A program made the position numbers and the translations under genes. From assembly GCF_964036635.1 (NCBI RefSeq), contig NZ_OZ038524.1, positions 1,474,001 to 1,538,000 on the forward strand: 64,000 nucleotides of DNA, in the 5' to 3' direction. The notes beneath the pieces were generated by a model. The model was not told the origin of the DNA. It did not search any database and saw nothing but the letters and a program-made list of their open reading frames with translations. Below, piece after piece: positions 19,768 to 27,966 of the stretch (position 1 is the first letter of the stretch; each line of letters opens with the position of its first letter). Source of the DNA: Tenacibaculum dicentrarchi (GTDB taxonomy: Bacteria > Bacteroidota > Bacteroidia > Flavobacteriales > Flavobacteriaceae).

Positions 19768-21945
19768 TTAATCTAACACAGATATTGTTCCTGCTTTAAT
19801 CAATATATTTTCTTTTATTATTTTATAATAAAAAACTCGTTGATTGCCTAAACTTTCAAAAGGCCAATCATTTTGATAATCATTTGTTTTAAATATTTCT
19901 TTTCCATTAGCATTATATAATTGTACACTTACCTTTGGTTGAAAGGCATATTTATTTGAAATACTCCAAGTATCATTAACTCCATCGGCATTAGGGGTTA
20001 CGATATTTGGTACAATTACCTGTTCATCTTGAGCTATCACTTCAATTGTTTTTTCTATTCCACAAGCTCCTGCAGTGGCTACTACAGTATAAAAACCTAA
20101 AGATGTTACCTCTAAGGTTTCACTTGTTGATAAAAGGGTTCCATCGGTATTTTCACCTTCATACCACATATATGACTCTGCCCCTGATGCTGTTATTCCA
20201 GTGCTTTCCCCCTCTTTAAGCACCACCTTTTCTGATGGTGTTACAACAATAGCCTCTGCATCAAACAAAACAACTTCTAGTGTTTCTATTATTTTTTCAC
20301 AACCAAAGCCTGTCATTTTTAAGGTATAAGTACCTATTTCATTTACTACAAACTCGGCTACATCAGTTCCTAAAGCTGTTTGATCATCATTTTTAAACCA
20401 TTGATACGTATAACCATCAACTACATCTTTTATTGTGTAGGTAATAATACCTCCTGGGCATAATGAGTTTGAAGACGGTTCTGATGTTACTACTGCTGGC
20501 TTAGCGATTAGTTTAATATCTAATTCGCTAGAAGATACATTATTTAAATGTCCTGCGCTAATCCCTAACGTATAAATTCCGTTTTGCGTATATGAACTAC
20601 GTGTTAATTTGTTGTCTGTAGCATTAACAATATTTACACCGTCTAAAATCCATTGATAATTTAATAGTTCTAATTGCTCCGATGTTAAAACATACTCGTT
20701 ATCATTTTGAGCAATAACATTTACTTGTTGTAGTTTTAAATCAACACCTGTGGCGTTACAACTTTCATAATTGTCATCTGTAATCATAACAGGTTCAAAT
20801 CTTTTTACACTCAACAAGCGTATTGGCTGTGATGACAAGCCTGAAGAACATAATCCTGTAGCTGTTTCTACAACATTTGCAATATAAGTACCTGGCTGAT
20901 TCACATTTAAAGACGTTCCATCTACACCAAATAATCTTTTATCATCTTTATACCATTCAACCTCAAAATTAGCGGCATTATTTACTGTAATCGATATATC
21001 TTTAGCTTCTCCAGGTAATAATACCGATGCTAAAGGGGTATTTTCTGTAATGGTAAAACTAGGCGCATTTTTTTGATTTAAGCTTACATTATTTGAGGTA
21101 GTTACACAAACACCTGTATCAATTTCTAAAGAATAAACCCCTAACTGCCCTACAGTGGGCGTTGTATATGTTGAACTATTTGACGATTGAACGACTTGAT
21201 TATCTAAAAACCAAGTATAAGTATAAGAAGTGTCCGTAACATTCGCTTGAAAAGTATGCGATTCATCACCACAAATTTCAACAACATCAGGGCTATTAAT
21301 TTGTGCATCTGTTTCACTAAAAGTAACCACTTCTATTAATGTTGACTTTCCAAAACCACAAGCACCATAATCTATTTTAACCTGATACTTACCCGAAGCC
21401 GAAACTTCTAAAAAAGGATCCGTTGTTGTTGTAATTATACTGCCATCTCTATACCAAGTGTATGCCCCTTGTTGATCGGTATCTAATATTAATTTAGTAG
21501 TAGCGCCATCACAAAGCACTACATCTTCGTAATTATTTAAAACCCTGTCATTAAATAATCTATAAAAAGACTCAGAATCGGGGCTTGTCATTACAGGCGA
21601 AGTTGCTACTAATCTTATTTTATAATTTTTAACAAAAGTTTTTGGTAATTGAAAAGTTCTCGAAAAAGTAAAGGTATCGTTTTCCGTAGCGATTGTTGCT
21701 AAGTTTACAGGGCTATTCCAAGTACCATTTGGGTCAGACAATTCAATAGTAAATGTATTGTCGGCAGCGAATGCCGATGTTTTGTAACTAAATGTAACCG
21801 TATAATCGTTACTTGTATTTGTAGTATCATCACACGCTGATGTAAATTGTATTTTAGGCTTCAACAATGTTTGAGATACAATGGAAGTACTCATAAAAAA
21901 GAGAAATATCCCTAAAAGTATGTAGGTGCTTTTAATTATTTTCAT
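19768..21945 (-). CDS. Secreted Ig-like protein with gliding-associated C-terminal (type B sorting) domain
   Basis: 725 residues. The signal peptide (KSTYILLGIFLFFMSTSIVSQ) is followed by six or more Ig-like units with the pattern TYxWF/Y...NxGxYxLxxxxGxC (for example YTWYRDG, YTWFLDN, YQWFKNDD, YMWYEG). The last 80 residues start with PNIVTPNADGVNDTWSI, the hallmark of the gliding motility-associated C-terminal domain (TIGR04131), a type IX sorting signal. It is the first gene of the adhesin operon and could correspond to SprC by position. It probably sits on the surface as an accessory to the adhesin. No enzymatic motif is visible. Confidence 0.82.
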   Translation of the reverse strand: MKIIKSTYILLGIFLFFMSTSIVSQTLLKPKIQFTSACDDTTNTSNDYTVTFSYKTSAFAADNTFTIELSDPNGTWNSPVNLATIATENDTFTFSRTFQLPKTFVKNYKIRLVATSPVMTSPDSESFYRLFNDRVLNNYEDVVLCDGATTKLILDTDQQGAYTWYRDGSIITTTTDPFLEVSASGKYQVKIDYGACGFGKSTLIEVVTFSETDAQINSPDVVEICGDESHTFQANVTDTSYTYTWFLDNQVVQSSNSSTYTTPTVGQLGVYSLEIDTGVCVTTSNNVSLNQKNAPSFTITENTPLASVLLPGEAKDISITVNNAANFEVEWYKDDKRLFGVDGTSLNVNQPGTYIANVVETATGLCSSGLSSQPIRLLSVKRFEPVMITDDNYESCNATGVDLKLQQVNVIAQNDNEYVLTSEQLELLNYQWILDGVNIVNATDNKLTRSSYTQNGIYTLGISAGHLNNVSSSELDIKLIAKPAVVTSEPSSNSLCPGGIITYTIKDVVDGYTYQWFKNDDQTALGTDVAEFVVNEIGTYTLKMTGFGCEKIIETLEVVLFDAEAIVVTPSEKVVLKEGESTGITASGAESYMWYEGENTDGTLLSTSETLEVTSLGFYTVVATAGACGIEKTIEVIAQDEQVIVPNIVTPNADGVNDTWSISNKYAFQPKVSVQLYNANGKEIFKTNDYQNDWPFESLGNQRVFYYKIIKENILIKAGTISVLD

Positions 21946-21970
21946 TTTAAAATATTACTTAAGGGGAGAA

Positions 21971-21978
21971 CAAATGTA
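21971..21978 (-). promoter_or_regulatory. -7 promoter box of the adhesin operon
   Basis: Minus-strand TACATTTG matches the Bacteroidetes -7 consensus TAnnTTTG exactly and ends 25 bp before the start codon of the first operon gene. No clear TTG at -33 is seen at normal spacing, so this is a moderate call. Confidence 0.5.
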
Positions 21979-22148
21979 AACTTTTTTACAGAAAAAAAAT
22001 AGTAAATACGAAATCTATATCTAATATATGTAAAAAAACATATATAATCAAATAAAACAACAACTATTTTGTGTAGGCTTTTTTAATAAAAACCCTTAAG
22101 AAAATCCTAAAATCTATTGTATATTCGTGCCTCTATTTTGATTATTTT

Positions 22149-22841
22149 ATGACACAAAAAATTACCATAGCCATTGACGGCTTTTCATCGACAGGAAAAA
22201 GTACGATTGCCAAACAATTAGCAACAAAATTAGGCTATATTTATGTTGATACAGGCGCTATGTACAGAGCGGTTACCTTGTACGCAATGCAACATAATTA
22301 TATTTCAGACACGCATTTTAATTCTGCTGATTTAATTGCTGATTTACAGAATATTTCACTTAAATTTATTTTTAATGAAAAAGCAGGGTTTGCTGAAATG
22401 TACTTAAATAATAGTAATATTGAAACTCAAATTAGAAGCATTGAAGTATCAAGACTTGTTAGTAAAATTGCAACCATTTCAGAGGTTCGTAAAAAATTAG
22501 TTAGCGAACAACAAGAAATGGGTAAAAATAAAGGTATTGTAATGGATGGTAGAGATATTGGTTCGGTTGTTTTTCCTGATGCCGAATTAAAATTATTTAT
22601 GACCGCCTCTGCCGATAAACGAGCAACACGTCGTTATAAAGAATTATTAGACCGTGGCGACAATGTAAATTATCCAGAAATTTTACACAATGTTCAAGAG
22701 CGTGACCGTATTGATTCTACCCGAAAAGATTCGCCCTTAATTTTAACCGATGATGCCATAGAATTTGACAATTCTAATATGGGATTAGAAGACCAATTTG
22801 ATAGAATTATGAGCTTAGTAAAAATGAGATTGTCTTCATAA
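22149..22841 (+). CDS. cmk: Cytidylate kinase
   Basis: 230 residues, normal family length. It phosphorylates CMP and dCMP with ATP in pyrimidine nucleotide recycling in the cytosol. The P-loop is GFSSTGKS (11-18), then the YVDTGAMYRA substrate motif, MDGRDIGSVVFPDAELKLF in the CMP-binding region, and RATRRYKEL in the lid. It is divergent from the adhesin operon and convergent with rluD, with a hairpin terminator between. A possible -7 box (TATATTCG, 22119-22126) lies shortly upstream but departs from consensus by one base. Confidence 0.95.
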   Translation: MTQKITIAIDGFSSTGKSTIAKQLATKLGYIYVDTGAMYRAVTLYAMQHNYISDTHFNSADLIADLQNISLKFIFNEKAGFAEMYLNNSNIETQIRSIEVSRLVSKIATISEVRKKLVSEQQEMGKNKGIVMDGRDIGSVVFPDAELKLFMTASADKRATRRYKELLDRGDNVNYPEILHNVQERDRIDSTRKDSPLILTDDAIEFDNSNMGLEDQFDRIMSLVKMRLSS

Positions 22842-22858
22842 AAAAACTAGCACAAATG

Positions 22859-22943
22859 CCTAGCCCCGATTGAAGCTTTGTTTGAGCTCTTTTTTTGATT
22901 TTTCTTCAAAAAAAAGCGAGTGCGGAAAGCGGGAAATTGCTAC
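22859..22943. repeat. Flavobacterial interspersed palindromic repeat (TAGCCCCGAT ... AGCGGGAA type)
   Basis: The stretch begins CCTAGCCCCGATTGAAGC, has a T-rich/A-rich self-complementary middle (TTTTTTTGA ... TCAAAAAAA), and ends GCGGAAAGCGGGAAATTGCT. From memory, elements with these end motifs and variable hairpin middles occur many times between genes in Flavobacteriaceae genomes. This copy lies just downstream of cmk. Function is unknown; REP-like element or RNA stabiliser are possibilities. Only one copy is seen in this window. Confidence 0.6.
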
Positions 22944-22973
22944 TAAATATTTTACTATTTAAAACAATAACGC

Positions 22974-23003
22974 AAAAAACCAGCCGATAAAAGCTGGTTT
23001 TTT
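22974..23003. terminator. Bidirectional intrinsic terminator between cmk and rluD
   Basis: AAAAAACCAGC and GCTGGTTTTTT form a perfect 11-bp stem around an 8-base loop, with a T run on either strand. It lies between two convergent genes, so it can end both transcripts. Confidence 0.88.
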
Positions 23004-23026
23004 TATATAAATTATTTCTAAAAAAA

Positions 23027-24073
23027 TTATTCTTCGTCTAATTCTTCTAATTTAGAATTTTCAGAATAGGTACGCCATTTTACTAAACAGGCTTCAATAT
23101 CAGCAGGTATTTCTGTATTAAATTGCATAAACTCACCACTTACAGGATGCGTAAACCCTAATGTTTTAGCATGTAAAGCTTGTCTTGGCAATGTTTTAAA
23201 ACAGTTTTTTACAAATTGCTTATATTTTGTAAAAGTTGTTCCTTTTAAAACGGCATCACCACCATAACGCTCATCGTTAAATAAGGTATGACCGATATGT
23301 TTAAAATGTGCTCTAATTTGATGCGTTCTTCCTGTTTCTAATTTACATTGTACTAATGTAACGTAGGTTAAACGCTCTAAAACTTTATAATGTGTTACCG
23401 CATGTTTACCATGTTCGCCATCAGTAAAAACATCCATTTGCAAACGATTTTTAAAACTACGCCCGATATTTCCTTCAATAGTTCCGGTATCTTCTTTTAC
23501 ATCACCCCAAACTAAGGCGTAATATAAACGTTCGGTAGTTCTATCAAAAAATTGTTTTGATAAATGTGTCATTGCAAACTCATTTTTTGCAACCACTAAC
23601 AATCCGCTGGTATCTTTATCAATACGATGTACTAAACCAGGACGCTCATTTGAATTGGTTGGCAAGTTTTCAACATGATGAATTAATCCGTTTACTAAAG
23701 TTCCTGAGTAATTTCCATGCCCTGGATGTACCACCATTCCTGGAGCTTTATTTACCACAATTACATCATCATCTTCATAAACAATATCAATAGGTAAATC
23801 TTCGGCTACTAATAAATTTTCCGCTGGCGGATATGCTAAAACAACACGAACAATATCTCTTGGTTTTACTTTATGATTTGGCTTTACCGCCACCTCGTTT
23901 ACCAACACATTCCCTGCTTTTGCAGCTTGCTGAATTTTACTTCTGGTTGAGTTTTCAATGAAATTCATTAAAAATTTATCGACTCTTAATGGCTCTTGCC
24001 CTTCGGTTGCTACAAACCTGTGATGTTCGTGTAATTCGTTATTTTCTATTTCTAAATTCGTGTCTTCCTGCAT
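23027..24073 (-). CDS. rluD: Ribosomal large subunit pseudouridine synthase, RluD type
   Basis: 348 residues. An N-terminal S4 RNA-binding domain (about 28-80) is followed by a RluA-family catalytic domain with HRIDKDTSGLL at 149-159, where Asp152 is the expected catalytic residue. RluD makes pseudouridines in helix 69 of 23S rRNA. It is probably co-transcribed with the PASTA gene 16 bp upstream, an arrangement common in flavobacteria. The first 20 residues are acidic and not conserved, so a start slightly downstream cannot be excluded. RluD rather than another RluA-family member is inferred from length and the S4 domain. Confidence 0.9.
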   Translation of the reverse strand: MQEDTNLEIENNELHEHHRFVATEGQEPLRVDKFLMNFIENSTRSKIQQAAKAGNVLVNEVAVKPNHKVKPRDIVRVVLAYPPAENLLVAEDLPIDIVYEDDDVIVVNKAPGMVVHPGHGNYSGTLVNGLIHHVENLPTNSNERPGLVHRIDKDTSGLLVVAKNEFAMTHLSKQFFDRTTERLYYALVWGDVKEDTGTIEGNIGRSFKNRLQMDVFTDGEHGKHAVTHYKVLERLTYVTLVQCKLETGRTHQIRAHFKHIGHTLFNDERYGGDAVLKGTTFTKYKQFVKNCFKTLPRQALHAKTLGFTHPVSGEFMQFNTEIPADIEACLVKWRTYSENSKLEELDEE

Positions 24074-24089
24074 TAATCAATTATATAAA

Positions 24090-24671
24090 TTAGTTACCAT
24101 TACCATCACCTAAAATTAGGTTGATTGTTGTTTTTTTAGGCAGTTTTACTCCTGCTGTAATTTCTTTCCCGTTGTATTTTAAGCCTCTTACAACATCTTT
24201 ACCAATATCTTCTACCCATGTAATTTCTTTACCAACAATAAAGCCTTGCGATTGTAAATGTGTTGTTGCCTGTCTTTTTGTTCGACCATTTAAATTTGGG
24301 ACTTCAATATCTCTATATTTAGACGGATTTAATGTTAAATAAATTTTACGTTTTTCTTTTACAAAATCGTTTACCGCTGGGTTTTGTTCTATCACTGATT
24401 TTTTTGGATATTCAGGATTATAAGTAGCACTGTCAATAATAATAAAATCTAAATTAAGTTCCTTTAATTTTTTTTCAACCTCTACTAATGACATTTTATG
24501 TAAATTAGGAACTTGTATTTTTTGATCGTGATTTGTTGTAAACCCTAACCACCATTGTAACACAAAAACAGTTATAAATAACGAAGCTACTGCAATTCCT
24601 ATTTGCATAAAAAATGCTTTACTTTTTACAAATTGAAATAAATTTTTAAATTTTTCTGAAAAACCACTCAT
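24090..24671 (-). CDS. Membrane-anchored PASTA-domain protein
   Basis: 193 residues. A cytosolic tail is followed by one membrane helix (about 20-42, MQIGIAVASLFITVFVLQWW) and two or more PASTA-like units with the patterns VPNLHKMSLVEVEKKLKELN and VPNLNGRTKRQATTHLQSQG. PASTA domains bind cell-wall precursors or act as spacers; here there is no kinase or penicillin-binding domain. The neighbours (RluD, and D-Ala-D-Ala ligase divergent) fit a conserved flavobacterial gene group. The exact function is unknown. Confidence 0.85.
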   Translation of the reverse strand: MSGFSEKFKNLFQFVKSKAFFMQIGIAVASLFITVFVLQWWLGFTTNHDQKIQVPNLHKMSLVEVEKKLKELNLDFIIIDSATYNPEYPKKSVIEQNPAVNDFVKEKRKIYLTLNPSKYRDIEVPNLNGRTKRQATTHLQSQGFIVGKEITWVEDIGKDVVRGLKYNGKEITAGVKLPKKTTINLILGDGNGN

Positions 24672-24733
24672 ATTTTTATTTATTTGTTAATCTTTTTTTA
24701 GCAATATATTTTACTATTATTTTGATAAGGTTG

Positions 24734-24741
24734 CAAATTTA
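24734..24741 (-). promoter_or_regulatory. -7 promoter box for the PASTA-rluD operon
   Basis: Minus-strand TAAATTTG matches TAnnTTTG exactly, about 62 bp before the PASTA start. No good -33 TTG is visible. Confidence 0.42.
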
Positions 24742-24793
24742 CAGTAAAAATATTAGTATTTTTAACTCACGAACTCTTAAAGATTTTTTTTAG

Positions 24794-24801
24794 TAAGTTT
24801 G
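24794..24801 (+). promoter_or_regulatory. -7 promoter box for ddl-coaD
   Basis: Plus-strand TAAGTTTG matches TAnnTTTG exactly and lies 52 bp before the ddl start. Together with the minus-strand box at 24734 it makes a divergent promoter region. Confidence 0.45.
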
Positions 24802-24853
24802 TTTATATTATTACCTCTAAATTTTCATAAAAAATAATTTTAAAAATAGTAAC

Positions 24854-25831
24854 GTGAAAAAAAATATAGCGATTATTATGGGAGGATATTCTTCGGAAGC
24901 AGCAATATCCTTAAAAAGCGGAACAGTAGTTTACACGCACCTCGATACAGAAAAATATACCGCATATAAAATTCATATTTTAAAAGATAAATGGGTTTTA
25001 GTCGATAAAAAAAATGAAGAACACCTTATTAACAAGAATGATTTTTCTGCAGATGTAAATGGTAAAAAAATCACTTTTGACGTTGTTTTTAATGCTATTC
25101 ATGGCGCACCTGGCGAAAATGGAGCTATTTTAGCATATTTTGATTTAATCGGAATTAAGCATACCTCAGCGTCTTTTTATCAAATGGCATTAACTTTTAA
25201 CAAACGAGATACTTTAAGTGTTTTAAAAAACTACGGAATTTCAACAGCAATTTCGGTGTATTTGAACAAAGGTGATGTTGTTAATATTGATAAAATCATT
25301 GAAAAAGTTGGCTTACCATGTTTTGTAAAACCCAATAATGCAGGTTCTAGCTTTGGTATTTCAAAAGTACACAGTAAAGAAGCCTTACTTCCTGCTCTAG
25401 AAGTTGCCTACAAAGAAGATTCCGAAATATTAATTGAAAGTTTTTTAGACGGTGCAGAAGTTTCTGTGGGGGTTTTTCAATATAAAGGAAAAACCACCGT
25501 TTTACCGATTACGGAAATTGTATCAGAAAATGATTTTTTTGATTATCAGGCAAAATACGAAGGTAAATCAACAGAAATTACACCTGCACGTATCACTGAA
25601 AAACAAGAAAAACGTGTTTCGGAAATTTCAAAACGAGTCTATGATATTTTAAATATGAAAGGTTTTACCCGTTCTGAATATATTTTTATAAATGATGAAC
25701 CTTATTTCTTAGAAATAAACACCGTTCCTGGCTTAACTCAAGCCAGTATTTTACCACAACAAGCAAATTGCGCAGGTATTAATTTAACCGAACTATTTGG
25801 AAACGCTATTGAAATGGCAATAAATAATTAA
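24854..25831 (+). CDS. ddl: D-alanine--D-alanine ligase
   Basis: 325 residues, starting at GTG (AACGTGAAAAAAAAT); no in-frame ATG is placed better. It joins two D-Ala with ATP to make the peptidoglycan dipeptide. Visible features are the N-terminal GGYSSEAAISL motif (10-20), the ATP-grasp region (LPCFVKPNNAGSSFGI) and the metal-binding end (FLEINTVPGLTQASILPQQA). It is four bases upstream of coaD and probably co-transcribed. Most Ddl proteins are 300-370 residues, so this is full length. Confidence 0.93.
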   Translation: MKKNIAIIMGGYSSEAAISLKSGTVVYTHLDTEKYTAYKIHILKDKWVLVDKKNEEHLINKNDFSADVNGKKITFDVVFNAIHGAPGENGAILAYFDLIGIKHTSASFYQMALTFNKRDTLSVLKNYGISTAISVYLNKGDVVNIDKIIEKVGLPCFVKPNNAGSSFGISKVHSKEALLPALEVAYKEDSEILIESFLDGAEVSVGVFQYKGKTTVLPITEIVSENDFFDYQAKYEGKSTEITPARITEKQEKRVSEISKRVYDILNMKGFTRSEYIFINDEPYFLEINTVPGLTQASILPQQANCAGINLTELFGNAIEMAINN

Positions 25832-25835
25832 AAAC

Positions 25836-26288
25836 ATGAAAAAAGCTATTTTTCCAGGGTCTTTTGACCCTATTACACTTGGGCATCTAGATATTATTGA
25901 GCGTGGCGTTACTTTATTTGATGAAGTTGTTATTGCAATTGGCGTAAATGCTGATAAAAAATATATGTTTTCATTAGAAGAACGAAAACATTTTATTGAA
26001 GAAACTTTTAAAAATCAACCTAAAATTAAGGTCGTTATTTATAGCGGATTAACAGTAAAATTTTGTCAAGAAGAAAATGCTCAATTTATTTTAAGAGGTT
26101 TGCGAAATCCTGCCGATTTTGAATTTGAAAAAGCCATCGCTCATACAAATAGAAAACTTTCAGAAATAGAAACAGTATTTTTATTAACATCATCAGGTAA
26201 AAGCTATATTTCATCATCAATTGTACGTGATGTTATTAGAAATGATGGTGATTATACTGGATTAGTTCCTGATGCAGTTAGAATTTAA
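25836..26288 (+). CDS. coaD: Phosphopantetheine adenylyltransferase
   Basis: 150 residues, normal length. It transfers AMP from ATP to 4'-phosphopantetheine in coenzyme A synthesis. The nucleotidyltransferase motif GSFDPITLGH is at 8-17, followed by LRGLRNPADFEFE and the C-terminal YISSSIVRD. It follows ddl by 4 bp. The stop is only 5 bp from the stop of the convergent manA. Confidence 0.95.
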   Translation: MKKAIFPGSFDPITLGHLDIIERGVTLFDEVVIAIGVNADKKYMFSLEERKHFIEETFKNQPKIKVVIYSGLTVKFCQEENAQFILRGLRNPADFEFEKAIAHTNRKLSEIETVFLLTSSGKSYISSSIVRDVIRNDGDYTGLVPDAVRI

Positions 26289-26305
26289 CTAACCTAATCA
26301 GGAAC
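26265..26305. terminator. Nested hairpin spanning the stops of coaD and manA
   Basis: GTTCCTGAT (26265-26273) pairs with ATCAGGAAC (26297-26305), and inside it AGTTA pairs with TAACT (26276-26290). The structure lies within the coding ends of both convergent genes. No long T run follows, so termination activity is uncertain. Confidence 0.35.
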
Positions 26306-27514
26306 ACTAGCTTTATAAATTTCAACACCTTTTGAAGAAACAATTCTATAACGAGTATTTGCTTTTATTAAAATCGCTTGTCCTTTTTCGATATTAATGC
26401 GATTTTTATGTCTTATAACAGTAGCGTTCCCTTTTAAAATAATTAAAATTTCTATCGATTTTGATGTTGAATTGTATCTTATCGCTTCATTAGATTGAAT
26501 TTTACTTAGTCTAAAGTCTTTTGCTTTTGTTTGGTATACTAATTCATCATTAAGCGGACTTTTAATACCATATAATATTTTAGGAATTGTTTCTTCAAAT
26601 TTTGTATTTTTCAAAAGCTCTTCAACATCAATATGTTTAGATGTTAGTCCACCTCTTAAAACATTGTCTGAATTTGCCATTAATTCAATATTTTTTCCTT
26701 CTAAATATGCGTGAGGAACTCCTGCATCTTGAAAAATAGCTTCTCCTTTTGATAAGTTTACAATATTAAAAAAATAGAAAGAAAAAATTCCTCTATCAAT
26801 ATTGTCTAAACTTTTATTTTCCAATGCTTTTGCTACCCAATATTCTGGTGATGATTTTTGTATTTTATTATTTAAAAAATCTGGTAAAATTCTATTCGCT
26901 AAAGGCTTTAAAATTTCATTGACTTCTTGTTGAGAAAACTGCATCACTTTTTTGTATAATTCAAAATAATTATGCGTTTTAAAAGTTGATAATAAAAAAT
27001 GTAATTCACTTGTTTTTTCAAGATTTTCTATTATTTTTTCACTTTTTAAAAAGCCATGTAATAGCCAAAAGTCACTTAAAGCAACCATTACTTCTGGCTT
27101 ATGATTTTTATCTTTATAATTTCTATTTCTTGCAGTTAATAAAATTCCTTTTTTATTTTCACGTTTAAATCCTATTTCTGCTGCTTTTTTTGTTGGGTGT
27201 ACTTGTATTGATAACATTTTATCAACATCTAACACTTTAAATAAGTAAGGTAATTTTCCATAAGTTTTAGCTACTCTTACCCCTAAAAACTCAATTGGCT
27301 TTTGTCTTAAAAAGAAATCTAAAGAAATATTACCTGCCTTTGTTTTAATAATTGATGGTGCTTTTAAATGTGCTCCTAACCAATATTCGGCATAATTAGC
27401 AATATTTTTTTTTCTTTTAATTAAATTTGAGATAAATTTCTTCCCACCCCAATCATAATGTTGTATTTTTCCTTCGATTAAAAAAATTTTTTTTATAGTT
27501 TGTTCTAAAATCAT
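26294..27514 (-). CDS. manA: Mannose-6-phosphate isomerase, class I
   Basis: 406 residues. It interconverts fructose-6-phosphate and mannose-6-phosphate, feeding GDP-mannose and polysaccharide synthesis. Class I features are IQHYDWGGKKFI near the N-terminus, the zinc site (LSIQVHPTKKAA), and the second half (FQDAGVPHAYLEGKNIELMA, NSDNVLRGGLTSKHID). The length is close to enterobacterial ManA rather than the shorter Firmicutes form. It is third in a minus-strand operon, 11 bp after the degenerate GT2-like gene. In this setting it probably supplies a mannose-type precursor for the neighbouring polysaccharide genes. Confidence 0.88.
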   Translation of the reverse strand: MILEQTIKKIFLIEGKIQHYDWGGKKFISNLIKRKKNIANYAEYWLGAHLKAPSIIKTKAGNISLDFFLRQKPIEFLGVRVAKTYGKLPYLFKVLDVDKMLSIQVHPTKKAAEIGFKRENKKGILLTARNRNYKDKNHKPEVMVALSDFWLLHGFLKSEKIIENLEKTSELHFLLSTFKTHNYFELYKKVMQFSQQEVNEILKPLANRILPDFLNNKIQKSSPEYWVAKALENKSLDNIDRGIFSFYFFNIVNLSKGEAIFQDAGVPHAYLEGKNIELMANSDNVLRGGLTSKHIDVEELLKNTKFEETIPKILYGIKSPLNDELVYQTKAKDFRLSKIQSNEAIRYNSTSKSIEILIILKGNATVIRHKNRINIEKGQAILIKANTRYRIVSSKGVEIYKASVPD

Positions 27515-27525
27515 AATATTATATT

Positions 27526-27936
27526 TTAATAATTAATTATTTCATTCATAGAATACACCTGTCTTAGTAATATTCTTTCATTTTTTTTGTGAGGTAATTC
27601 TATATTTGATAAATCTAATTTTTTATTAATCCAATTTCCATTTAACATATCCGTTGGATTTGTATGTATAATTAAACCAATATTTTTTATGGTTGATAAA
27701 AACCTAACCCCTGCTTTTATTGCTAATAATGCTTTTTTTTCACTTCTTAAAGTTAAAATTGAAATATCGCATTTCGATGTTTTTTTCAAGATATTTAAAA
27801 AATCAAAAAATATTCTATGATTACCATTATTAATTAGTAATATTTTTATTTTTTGATTCAAAAAAAATCTTAAACAAAAATTACTCAAAACATTAGCATC
27901 TTTTTTTCCAAAAATTATAATTAATCCTTTTTTCAT
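27526..27936 (-). CDS. Short GT2-like protein lacking the catalytic DxD motif
   Basis: 136 residues, not recognised as a named family. Read beside its upstream neighbour it resembles the first half of a GT2 glycosyltransferase: LLINNGNHRIFFDFLNILKK against CFVNDGSTDKTLIVLNDLRK, then KKALLAIKAGVRFL against KAEAVRQGMLYM. The expected metal-binding DxD (DADLSTD in the neighbour) is replaced by HTNPTDM, and the C-terminal half is missing. Either a relic of a duplicated glycosyltransferase or a non-catalytic partner. It is in frame and intact, between the fusion gene (30 bp gap) and manA (11 bp gap). Confidence 0.6.
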   Translation of the reverse strand: MKKGLIIIFGKKDANVLSNFCLRFFLNQKIKILLINNGNHRIFFDFLNILKKTSKCDISILTLRSEKKALLAIKAGVRFLSTIKNIGLIIHTNPTDMLNGNWINKKLDLSNIELPHKKNERILLRQVYSMNEIINY

Positions 27937-27966
27937 ATTTTAGTTAATAACTATTCTATTGATTTA

